Both the position numbers and the translations under genes were made by a program. From positions 372,001-436,000 of the forward strand of contig NZ_JABGCI010000001.1 in the NCBI RefSeq assembly GCF_019799905.1: a stretch of 64,000 nt of DNA. The letters are read 5' to 3'. Source of the stretch: Trujillonella endophytica (lineage in GTDB: Bacteria; Actinomycetota; Actinomycetes; Mycobacteriales; Geodermatophilaceae). The stretch's first letter is position 1; every line of letters starts with the position of its first letter. The notes beneath the pieces are model-generated. The model was not told the origin of the DNA, did no database searches, and saw only the letters and a list, made by a program, of their open reading frames with translations. Shown piece after piece: positions 57,720-64,000 of the stretch.

Positions 57720-57786
57720 CCCTCGACGAGATCTGCACACTCGTCACCATCAGCGGCTGATGCCGACGAGTGTGCAGATCTCGACG
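57720..57786. repeat. Dispersed palindromic element, copy B
   Basis: CGACGAGATCTGCACACTCG and CGAGTGTGCAGATCTCGACG form a 30-bp stem with 27 paired positions. The element nearly matches copy A at 36776-36843, including the outer CCTCGACGAGATC. It starts 3 nt after the serine hydrolase stop. Confidence 0.82.
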
Positions 57787-57843
57787 GCTCGCTCCCCCGG
57801 GGCCGGCTGGCGGACCCGCGGACGACGGCGGACGCTGGCCCGC

Positions 57844-58095
57844 GTGGACGACGTCGACCGGGCACTGGAGCGGCGGATCGTCACGCTGCTCGACGCCCGG
57901 GCCGCCGACGCCTCGATCTGCCCGTCGGAGGCGGCGCGGGCGGTGGACCCCGACGGCTGGCGCGACCTGATGCCGGCGGCCCGCGCGGCCGCCGGCCGGC
58001 TGGCCGCTGCCGGGGACGCGGAGGTCACCCAGGGCGGCGCGGTGGTCGACGTCGCGACCGCCCGGGGCCCGGTGCGGGTCCGCCGCCCCCGCTGA
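57844..58095 (+). CDS. DUF3253 family protein
   Basis: An 83-aa protein (GTG 57844) of the DUF3253 family. The sequence VDDVDRALERRIVTLLDARA, then ADASICPSEAARAVDPDGWR and RAAAGRLAAAGDAEVTQGG, is typical. It is a small winged-helix-like domain of unknown role that often lies near metabolic or transport genes. It is separated from the serine hydrolase by a palindromic repeat. Confidence 0.82.
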   Translation: MDDVDRALERRIVTLLDARAADASICPSEAARAVDPDGWRDLMPAARAAAGRLAAAGDAEVTQGGAVVDVATARGPVRVRRPR

Positions 58096-58227
58096 CGACC
58101 GCGGGACCCGAGGGCCGGCACCCGCACAGACGACTCGGCGGCCGTGTTCTCGACCGCCGAGCCTGGGTACGCGCGGTCGCCGGCAAACGCGCGTCCCCTC
58201 AGCGGCGCATGCCCGCGCCGGGTGCGC

Positions 58228-58962
58228 TCAAACCGGAGGGCGCGCGCTGCCGTCCTCGATGCCGGCCACGATCGCGGCGGCGATGTCGCGCAGCTTCCGG
58301 TTCGACCGCTGCGAGGCCGCCGAGAGCAGGTCAAAGGCCTCGGCGGCGGAGATCCGGTGCTGGCTCATGAGGACGCCCTTGGCCTGCTCGATGACGGCGC
58401 GGTAGTCCATGGCCGCCTGGAGGTTCTCCGCGAGCGCCCGCGTGTCCTCGTAGAGGTGCATGTTGGCGACGGCGACCGCGGCGTAGGAGGCGAACGTCCT
58501 CGCGATGTCCCGCGCCCCGTGGTCGAACGCGTGGGTTTCGCGGGAGTAGACGTTCACCGCGACCTGCAGCTGGACCTGCCCCGGGATCGGCACCGACAGC
58601 GAGCCGCCCACACCGCGCTGGGTCGCGGCGGCCGCCAGCTCCGGCCACCGGGTCTCCGCGGTGAAGTCGGGGACCTCCACCATCTCGCCGGCGGCGGCGG
58701 CCTCCATGCAGGGGCCCCGTCCGGCGTCGTACTGCGTCTCGTCGAGGTCGGCGGCCAGCCGGCCGCTGGACGCCGCCGTGGTCGCCGTCCCGTCGCTGAG
58801 CAGGGTCACCGAGACCTCGCCCGCGCCCGGGACGACCCGCTTGGCCAGCTCGGCCACCCGCTGCAGCACCGAGTCGAGCGTCTCGTCCCGCAGCGGCAGC
58901 CGGGCGAGCTCGTCGAAAGCGGCGCGCGCGTCGATGTGCGTGGGCTGCTCGTGGGGCGGCAC
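58228..58962 (-). CDS. GAF-ANTAR transcription antitermination regulator
   Basis: A 244-aa RNA-binding regulator. A GAF domain spans about residues 20-165 (VSVTLLSDGTATTAASSGRL; YDAGRGPCMEAAAAGEMVEV). The C-terminal ANTAR domain (about 180-235) reads DYRAVIEQAKGVLMSQHRIS and AFDLLSAASQRSNRKLRDIA. ANTAR proteins bind paired RNA hairpins to prevent termination. GTG 58962 is the start. A second GAF-ANTAR gene lies directly upstream on the same strand. Confidence 0.92.
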   Translation of the reverse strand: MPPHEQPTHIDARAAFDELARLPLRDETLDSVLQRVAELAKRVVPGAGEVSVTLLSDGTATTAASSGRLAADLDETQYDAGRGPCMEAAAAGEMVEVPDFTAETRWPELAAAATQRGVGGSLSVPIPGQVQLQVAVNVYSRETHAFDHGARDIARTFASYAAVAVANMHLYEDTRALAENLQAAMDYRAVIEQAKGVLMSQHRISAAEAFDLLSAASQRSNRKLRDIAAAIVAGIEDGSARPPV

Positions 58963-59096
58963 GGTCGGACCTGTCTACGGGGGCCGGGCCCCTGGGCGCC
59001 GGCGTCCACGGCAGCCCGGCTCCCCGAGGAGCCGGTCGCCACCGTGAGCCGCGTCATGACCGCACGGACACCGCCCGGAGGCGGATCGCGCCCAGC

Positions 59097-59870
59097 CTAG
59101 TCCCCGGCAGCGGCGGCCACGGCGTGGTCGGCCCGCGTCGTGGCGCGGGGTCCTGTGCCGGCGGGGCGCGGGCTGCGGATGACGTCGAGAGCCAGGTCGC
59201 GCAGCTTGCGGTTCTGCTCGTTGCTCAGGCGCACGAGGAGCTGGAACGCGCGCTGGCCGGTGAGGCCGTAGCGCTCCATCAGGATGCCCTTGGCCTGCCC
59301 GATCACGTCCCGCGCGTCCAGGGCCCGCTCGAGGTCCTCCTGCTTGCGGGCGCCGGCGTAGGCGACGGACGCGTGCGCGGCGAACAGCAGGCCGATGGAC
59401 TCGGACTCCGCGCCGAAGCCGTGCGGCTCCCGCGCGTACAGGTTCAGGGCGCCGAGGTTGTCGCCCTCGACGTAGAGCTGGAACGCGAGCATCGACGCCG
59501 CGCCGAGCTGCGCCGCCCGGGTCGCGAACCGGGGCCACCGGGTCTCGGCGGCCATGTCGGGCACCCGCACGGTGCGGTGCTCGGAGAGCGCGTCCAGGCA
59601 CGGACCCTCGCCGGTCTCCTGCTGCAGGGCGTCGACGCGCCGGGGCAGGTCGCTGGACGCCGCGCGCGAGTCCACCCTGCGACCGCGGGTCACGGTGCTG
59701 ATCGAGGCCTCGGCAGCGCCCGGGATCATCGCCGTCGCGGCCCGGACGATGTCGTCCAGGACAGCGTCGGGGTCGTCCTCGTGCTCGAGCTGCCGGGCCA
59801 GGTCGCTGAGCTCGGTGGCCAGCGCCGCTGTCGTGCCGTCGGAGGGGGACTGCTCGGTGTCGGTGCTCAC
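59097..59870 (-). CDS. GAF-ANTAR regulator (second copy)
   Basis: A 257-aa regulator. GTG 59870 follows AGGAGG. The GAF domain (about 20-165) includes EASISTVTRGRRVDSRAASS and TGEGPCLDALSEHRTVRVPD; the ANTAR domain (about 180-235) reads ARDVIGQAKGILMERYGLTG and AFQLLVRLSNEQNRKLRDLA. It is paralogous to the neighbour but well diverged. Targets would be structured leaders elsewhere in the genome. The 134-nt gap suggests separate promoters are possible. Confidence 0.92.
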   Translation of the reverse strand: MSTDTEQSPSDGTTAALATELSDLARQLEHEDDPDAVLDDIVRAATAMIPGAAEASISTVTRGRRVDSRAASSDLPRRVDALQQETGEGPCLDALSEHRTVRVPDMAAETRWPRFATRAAQLGAASMLAFQLYVEGDNLGALNLYAREPHGFGAESESIGLLFAAHASVAYAGARKQEDLERALDARDVIGQAKGILMERYGLTGQRAFQLLVRLSNEQNRKLRDLALDVIRSPRPAGTGPRATTRADHAVAAAAGD

Positions 59871-59931
59871 GTGGCCTCCTGCTGGGCCGGGAGGGCGCGC
59901 CGGACGGCCCCCACACTCCTGGAGCACGACG

Positions 59932-60438
59932 CTACTCGGCGCCGGCTCCGTCCGAGACGGTCCCGTCCGGTCCGCCGGCCGCCCGCTCCAGGAGCGGCGT
60001 CACCCGGTGGTCGACCAGACGGCGCAGCGCCAGCGCCGTGTCGGTGCGCTCCACCCCCGGGAGCGCCAGCACCTGCTCGGAGATCCGCCAGAGGTCGTCG
60101 GCGTCGGCGGCGGCGACACGCACGAGCAGGTCGGCCGGCCCGGACAGTGCGGTCACCTCCAGCACCTCCGGGATGTCCCCCAGGGCGGCACCGACGTCGC
60201 TCAGCCCGCGCTGCACCACCTGCAGGGTCATGTAGGCCTCCAGGCGGTAGCCCAGGGCCTCGGGTCGCACCCGCGCCGTGAACGGGGCGAGCACCTCGCC
60301 GGTCTCGAGCCGGGCGAGCCGCGCCTGCACCGTGTTGCGGGCGAGCCCCAGCCGCTGGGACAGCGCCATCACCGAGGCCCGGGGGTCCTCGGCGAGCGCC
60401 TGCAGCAGGCGGGCGTCGGTGGAGTCGAGGGCCGGCAC
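59932..60438 (-). CDS. Lrp/AsnC-family regulator (BkdR-like)
   Basis: A 168-aa regulator. The N-terminal HTH is LDSTDARLLQALAEDPRASV then LSQRLGLARNTVQARLARLE. The RAM ligand-binding domain (about 75-155) contains VVQRGLSDVGAALGDIPEV then LEVTALSGPADLLVRVAA. GTG 60438 is the start. It is divergent from the E1alpha gene of a branched-chain 2-oxoacid dehydrogenase, the same layout as bkdR in Streptomyces, and probably responds to branched-chain amino or keto acids. Confidence 0.9.
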   Translation of the reverse strand: MPALDSTDARLLQALAEDPRASVMALSQRLGLARNTVQARLARLETGEVLAPFTARVRPEALGYRLEAYMTLQVVQRGLSDVGAALGDIPEVLEVTALSGPADLLVRVAAADADDLWRISEQVLALPGVERTDTALALRRLVDHRVTPLLERAAGGPDGTVSDGAGAE

Positions 60439-60461
60439 GCTGCGCAGTCTGGCATGGCTGC

Positions 60462-60501
60462 ACGTCCAAGCACTGCGCGATCTGCATAGGACGTCCAAGC
60501 A
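60462..60501. promoter_or_regulatory. Direct repeats in the Lrp/E1alpha divergent promoter
   Basis: ACGTCCAAGCA occurs at 60462-60472 and again at 60491-60501, 29 bp apart (about three helical turns). They lie 24-63 nt from the Lrp start and 155 nt before the E1alpha start. They are likely Lrp-family binding sites. Confidence 0.55.
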
Positions 60502-60656
60502 TCCTTGCGCACTCCTTCGGGGGGTGATCTCCTCCGCGGCGGGGCGCGCCGTGTCACGATGGTGTGAGTGGCGCCACACCCCGGTGCCACGGCACGTCCA
60601 CCGACCGCAGCCGCCCGGTGACCCCGGGTCCGCGGGAGACGACGAGGAGCAGCCCC

Positions 60657-61793
60657 ATGCCCACGGTGCCCGCCACAGCGGTGGCCGACCCGGTACCGGG
60701 AGCGGGTGCCCCGCACCTGCCCCGGCAGCCCGACCTCGTGCAGCTGCTGACCCCCGAGGGTCAGCGCGTCGAGGACCCGGTCTACTCGATCGACCCGACC
60801 CCGGACGAGCTGCGCGGGCTCTACCGCGACCTGGTCCTGGTCCGCCGGTGGGACACCGAGGCCACCGCGCTCCAGCGCCAGGGCGAGCTGGGCCTGTGGG
60901 CCTCGCTGCTCGGCCAGGAGGCCGCGCAGGTCGGCGCCGGGCACGCGCTCCGGCCCGACGACATGGCCTTCCCCACCTACCGCGAGCACGGCGTCGCCTG
61001 GGTGCGCGGGGTGGACCCGCTGCACGTGATGAGCCTGTTCCGCGGCGTGGACAACGGCGGCTGGGACCCCGTGGAGACCGGCTTCAACCTGTACACCATC
61101 GTCATCCCGGCCCAGACGCTCCACGCGACCGGTTACGCCATGGGCGTGCAGCGCGACGGAGCCGAGACCGCCGTCCTGGCCTTCTTCGGCGACGGCGCCA
61201 CCAGCCAGGGCGAGATCAACGAGGCGATGATCTGGGCCGCGTCGTTCCAGGCGCCGGTCGTCTTCTTCTGCCAGAACAACCAGTACGCCATCAGCGCGCC
61301 GATCGAGCGGCAGTCGCGGGTGCCGCTGTACCAGCGGGCGGCGGGTTTCGGCTTCCCGGGCGTGCGGGTCGACGGCAACGACGTCCTCGCCGTCCTCGCC
61401 GTGACCCGGGCCGCCCTGGCCGCCGCGCGCGAGGGCCAGGGCCCCACCTTCATCGAGGCGTTCACCTACCGGATGGGCGCGCACACCACGTCCGACGACC
61501 CCACCCGGTACCGGCTCGCCGACGAGCTCGAGGAGTGGAAGCTGCGCGACCCGATCGCCCGGCTCAAGGTCTACCTGGCCCACGAGGGACTGGGCGACGC
61601 CGACTTCTTCGCGGGGGTGGAGGCCGAGGGCGACGAGCTCGCGGCGCGGATCCGCTCGGGGACGACGTCGATGGAGCCGCCGCCGGCGGTGAGCATGTTC
61701 GACGCCGTGTACGCCGAGCAGACCCCGCCCCTGGCCGCCCAGCGGGCCGAGTTCGAGGCGTACCAGGCCTCGTTCGAGGGGAGCTCCTCGTGA
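60657..61793 (+). CDS. bkdA: 2-oxoacid dehydrogenase E1 alpha subunit (branched-chain type)
   Basis: The 378-aa TPP-binding subunit that decarboxylates the 2-oxoacid. ATG 60657 follows GAGGAG. The TPP motif is AFFGDGATSQGEINEAMIWA and the following CQNNQYAIS; the substrate-loop region is YRMGAHTTSDDPTRYR. The divergent Lrp regulator and the E1beta and E2 genes immediately downstream favour a branched-chain 2-oxoacid dehydrogenase, but pyruvate dehydrogenase cannot be excluded by sequence alone. Confidence 0.9.
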   Translation: MPTVPATAVADPVPGAGAPHLPRQPDLVQLLTPEGQRVEDPVYSIDPTPDELRGLYRDLVLVRRWDTEATALQRQGELGLWASLLGQEAAQVGAGHALRPDDMAFPTYREHGVAWVRGVDPLHVMSLFRGVDNGGWDPVETGFNLYTIVIPAQTLHATGYAMGVQRDGAETAVLAFFGDGATSQGEINEAMIWAASFQAPVVFFCQNNQYAISAPIERQSRVPLYQRAAGFGFPGVRVDGNDVLAVLAVTRAALAAAREGQGPTFIEAFTYRMGAHTTSDDPTRYRLADELEEWKLRDPIARLKVYLAHEGLGDADFFAGVEAEGDELAARIRSGTTSMEPPPAVSMFDAVYAEQTPPLAAQRAEFEAYQASFEGSSS

Positions 61794-62770
61794 CCACCGA
61801 GACGCTCACCATCGGCAAGGCGCTCAACCTCGGGCTGCGCCGGGCGATGGAGGACGACGCCAAGGTCGTGCTCATGGGGGAGGACATCGGCCGCCTCGGC
61901 GGGGTCTTCCGGATCACCGACGGCCTGCAGAAGGACTTCGGCGAGGCCCGCGTCGTCGACACCCCGCTGGCCGAGGCCGGCATCGTGGGGACCGCGGTGG
62001 GCCTGGCGATGCGCGGCTACCGGCCGGTCTGCGAGATCCAGTTCGACGGCTTCGTCTTCCCGGCCTTCAACCAGCTGGTCACCCAGGTGGCCAAGATGCA
62101 CGCACGCTCGCAGGGCCGGGTGCCGATGCCCGTCGTCATCCGCATCCCGTTCGGCGGCGGCATCGGGGCCGTCGAGCACCACAGCGAGAGCCCCGAGGCC
62201 TACTTCGCGCACACGCCGGGGCTCAAGGTGGTCGCGGTCAGCAACCCGGTCGACGCCTACTGGGGCATCCAGCAGGCGATCGCCGCGCCCGACCCCGTCG
62301 TCTTCCTCGAGCCCAAGCGCCGCTACTGGGAGAAGGCCGAGGTCGACCTCGACGCCACGCCGGAGCCGCTGTTCGGCTCCCGGGTGGTCCGCGGTGGGGA
62401 CGACGTCACCGTCCTGGCCTACGGCCCCATGGTGAAGACGGCGCTGCAGGCCGCCGACGCCGCCGCCGAGGAGGGCCGCTCGCTCGAGGTGGTGGACCTG
62501 CGCACGCTCTCCCCGCTCGACCTGGACCCGGTGATCGCCTCGGTCCGGCGCACCGGCCGGTGCGTCGTCGTGCACGAGGCGCAGACGACGCTCGGCCTGG
62601 GCGCGGAGATCGCCGCCCGCGTCACCGAGCAGTGCTTCCACTCCCTGGAGGCGCCGGTGCTGCGGGTCGGGGGTTGGGACGTCCCCTACCCGCCGGCGCG
62701 CATGGAGGAGGAGTACCTGCCCGACCTGGACCGGGTGCTCGACGCCGTCGACCGGGCGATGGCCTTCTGA
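61790..62770 (+). CDS. bkdB: 2-oxoacid dehydrogenase E1 beta subunit
   Basis: The 326-aa E1beta partner. GTG 61790 overlaps the E1alpha stop (GTGA). The N-terminal ALNLGLRRAMEDDAKVVLMG and GEDIGRLGGVF are characteristic; later motifs include DTPLAEAGIVGTAVGLAMRG and IQFDGFVFPAFNQLVTQVAK. The C-terminal transketolase domain has VHEAQTTLGLGAEIAARV. Together with E1alpha it forms the heterotetramer that transfers the acyl group to E2. Confidence 0.93.
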   Translation: MTTETLTIGKALNLGLRRAMEDDAKVVLMGEDIGRLGGVFRITDGLQKDFGEARVVDTPLAEAGIVGTAVGLAMRGYRPVCEIQFDGFVFPAFNQLVTQVAKMHARSQGRVPMPVVIRIPFGGGIGAVEHHSESPEAYFAHTPGLKVVAVSNPVDAYWGIQQAIAAPDPVVFLEPKRRYWEKAEVDLDATPEPLFGSRVVRGGDDVTVLAYGPMVKTALQAADAAAEEGRSLEVVDLRTLSPLDLDPVIASVRRTGRCVVVHEAQTTLGLGAEIAARVTEQCFHSLEAPVLRVGGWDVPYPPARMEEEYLPDLDRVLDAVDRAMAF

Positions 62771-64000
62771 TGGGCGCGCTGAAGCAGTTCCGGCTGCCCG
62801 ACGTCGGCGAGGGCCTCACCGAGGGCGAGATCCTGCAGTGGCTGGTCGCCGTCGGTGACGAGGTGACGGTCAACCAGCCGCTGTGCGAGGTGGAGACGGC
62901 CAAGGCCGCCGTCGAGCTGCCGTCACCGTTCGCGGGCACGGTCACCGCGCTGCTGCACGAGGCCGGCAGCACCGTGGACGTCGGCGCGCCGATCATCACG
63001 ATCGAGACCTCCGGGGAGGACCCGGCCGCGGACGGCGACGGCGGGCAGGCGGCGCCCGAGCGGACGGCGAACCTCGTCGGCTACGGGCCGCGGACCACCG
63101 AGGCCCGTCGCCGGCCGCGGCGCACCGGCGCGGCCGTGGCCGCCCGGGCGACCGCGCCGGCCGTCCGGACGCCGCTCCTGGCGACGGTGCCCGACCTCGA
63201 CACCAAGCCGGTCCGGCACGGCGGCCTGGAGATGGGCCGGGCCGCGGAGGCGAACGCCCTCGAGGAGGAGGCGACGACGACGGCGGCGGCGACGGCCGCC
63301 CCCGCGCGGCACGGCACCGGCCGGCCGCGGCCACTGGCCAAGCCGCCGGTGCGCAAGCTCGCCCGCGACCTGGGCGTCGACCTCGCGCTCCTGACCGGGA
63401 GCGGGCCGGGTGGGGTCATCACGCGGGCGGACGTCGCGGCGGCGAGCGCCGCCCCGGCGGGTGCCTCCGCAGCCGTGTCTCCCCCACCCTCCCCACCGGT
63501 GTCGGACCAGGGCGAGCAGCGCATCCCGGTCACCGGCGTCCGCAAGCACACGGCGGCGGCGATGGTGACCAGCGCCTTCACCGCGCCGCACGTGACGGAG
63601 TTCCTCACCGTGGACGTCACCCGCACGATGAAGCTGCGGACCCGCCTCGCCGCCCGCCCGGAGTTCGCGGGGGTCAAGGTCAGCCCGCTGCTGTTCGTGG
63701 CCAAGGCGCTGCTCCTCGCCGTCCGCCGGCACCCGATGGTGAACGCGCGCTGGGAGGAGGGGACCCGCGAGATCGTCGTCCCCGGGCACGTGAACCTCGG
63801 GATCGCGGCGGCCACGCCGCGCGGTCTGCTGGTGCCCAACGTCAAGGACGCCGAGCGGCTCTCCCTGCCCGACCTGGCCCGCGCCCTGACCGGGCTGACC
63901 GAGACCGCCCGTGCCGGGCGCACCTCCCCGGCCGACATGGCCGGCGGCACCATCACGATCACCAACGTCGGCGTCTTCGGCGTGGACACCGGCACCCCGA
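62770..64000 (+). CDS. bkdC: 2-oxoacid dehydrogenase E2, lipoamide acyltransferase (partial)
   Basis: The E2 core of the same complex, cut by the window end (410 residues visible). The lipoyl domain (about 5-78) has VETAKAAVELPSP with lipoyl-Lys45. An Ala-rich linker, the E1/E3-binding domain (KPPVRKLARDLGVDLALLTG), and the start of the catalytic domain (VTGVRKHTAAAMVTSAFTAP, VKVSPLLFVAKALLLAV) follow. The active-site His-x3-Asp near the C-terminus lies beyond position 64000. ATG 62770 shares its A with the E1beta stop. Confidence 0.92.
   Translation, partial: MGALKQFRLPDVGEGLTEGEILQWLVAVGDEVTVNQPLCEVETAKAAVELPSPFAGTVTALLHEAGSTVDVGAPIITIETSGEDPAADGDGGQAAPERTANLVGYGPRTTEARRRPRRTGAAVAARATAPAVRTPLLATVPDLDTKPVRHGGLEMGRAAEANALEEEATTTAAATAAPARHGTGRPRPLAKPPVRKLARDLGVDLALLTGSGPGGVITRADVAAASAAPAGASAAVSPPPSPPVSDQGEQRIPVTGVRKHTAAAMVTSAFTAPHVTEFLTVDVTRTMKLRTRLAARPEFAGVKVSPLLFVAKALLLAVRRHPMVNARWEEGTREIVVPGHVNLGIAAATPRGLLVPNVKDAERLSLPDLARALTGLTETARAGRTSPADMAGGTITITNVGVFGVDTGTP

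Noticed and set aside
1..64000. tRNA, rRNA, integrase, transposase or prophage genes
   Set aside because: None was recognised in either strand; the accessory-looking parts have uniform composition, so no island boundary is claimed.

Overview
The window is about 64 kb of very GC-rich DNA with many GTG starts and stop/start overlaps (GTGA, ATGA). The gene content is typical of an actinobacterium: a mycothiol-type DsbA-fold protein, GAF-ANTAR regulators, acVLRF1, HelR/HelD, LGFP repeats, a class-E sortase signal and a SAM-IV riboswitch. The mix suggests the family Geodermatophilaceae (Blastococcus, Geodermatophilus or Modestobacter), but that is inference from style and content, not a database match. 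No rRNA, tRNA, CRISPR array, transposase or prophage was seen, so this looks like ordinary chromosome. About 67 protein genes are called; the first (metY) and last (2-oxoacid dehydrogenase E2) run off the window.

Layout. 1-5 kb: metY behind a SAM-IV-like riboswitch, an MscS-type channel with two small membrane proteins, a VOC protein and an EamA exporter. 4.6-8.7 kb: iron uptake, with a siderophore-interacting flavoprotein and a convergent FecCD-type ABC importer, each preceded by an IdeR/DtxR-like box. 8.8-11.5 kb: an amino acid permease, a DUF2237 protein and an Rv2466c-like protein. 11.7-15.7 kb: a coupled four-gene operon of GAF-PP2C phosphatase, cellulose-synthase-like glycosyltransferase with a large insert, STAS protein and RsbW-like kinase. 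15.8-18 kb: two secreted repeat proteins, one chaplin-like with an LAYTG anchor. 18-28 kb: acetoacetyl-CoA synthetase, a DeoR/DUF4406/NUDIX operon, a large secreted subtilase with Fn3 and LGFP repeats, an acyl-CoA dehydrogenase and an Nramp transporter.

28.5-35.4 kb: a tandem-TetR regulator divergent from a catabolic or redox cluster (alpha/beta hydrolase, two amidohydrolases, Rieske protein, NuoF-like flavoprotein, 3Fe-4S ferredoxin). 35.5-46 kb: a mannosyltransferase, a GH13 glucosidase, two ArsR/SRPBCC operons, a MerR/MFS pair, FKBP and FrnE-like proteins. 45-54 kb: an MFS/rhodanese/beta-helix operon, acVLRF1, an alcohol dehydrogenase, helR with an apparent 5' frameshift, a BrkB-type membrane protein and a small lipoprotein. 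54-58 kb: an NlpC/P60 hydrolase behind a c-di-AMP (ydaO) riboswitch, small conserved proteins and a serine hydrolase. 58-64 kb: two GAF-ANTAR regulators, an Lrp regulator and the divergent branched-chain 2-oxoacid dehydrogenase operon.

The strongest candidate for an undescribed system is at 11.7-18 kb. A complete partner-switching module (phosphatase, STAS protein, kinase) is translationally coupled to a beta-glycan synthase and lies beside a chaplin-like, sortase-anchored repeat protein. This suggests a stress-gated surface-glycan and amyloid system. The 29.8-35.4 kb redox cluster, the tandem-TetR fusion and two families of intergenic palindromes are the next most interesting.
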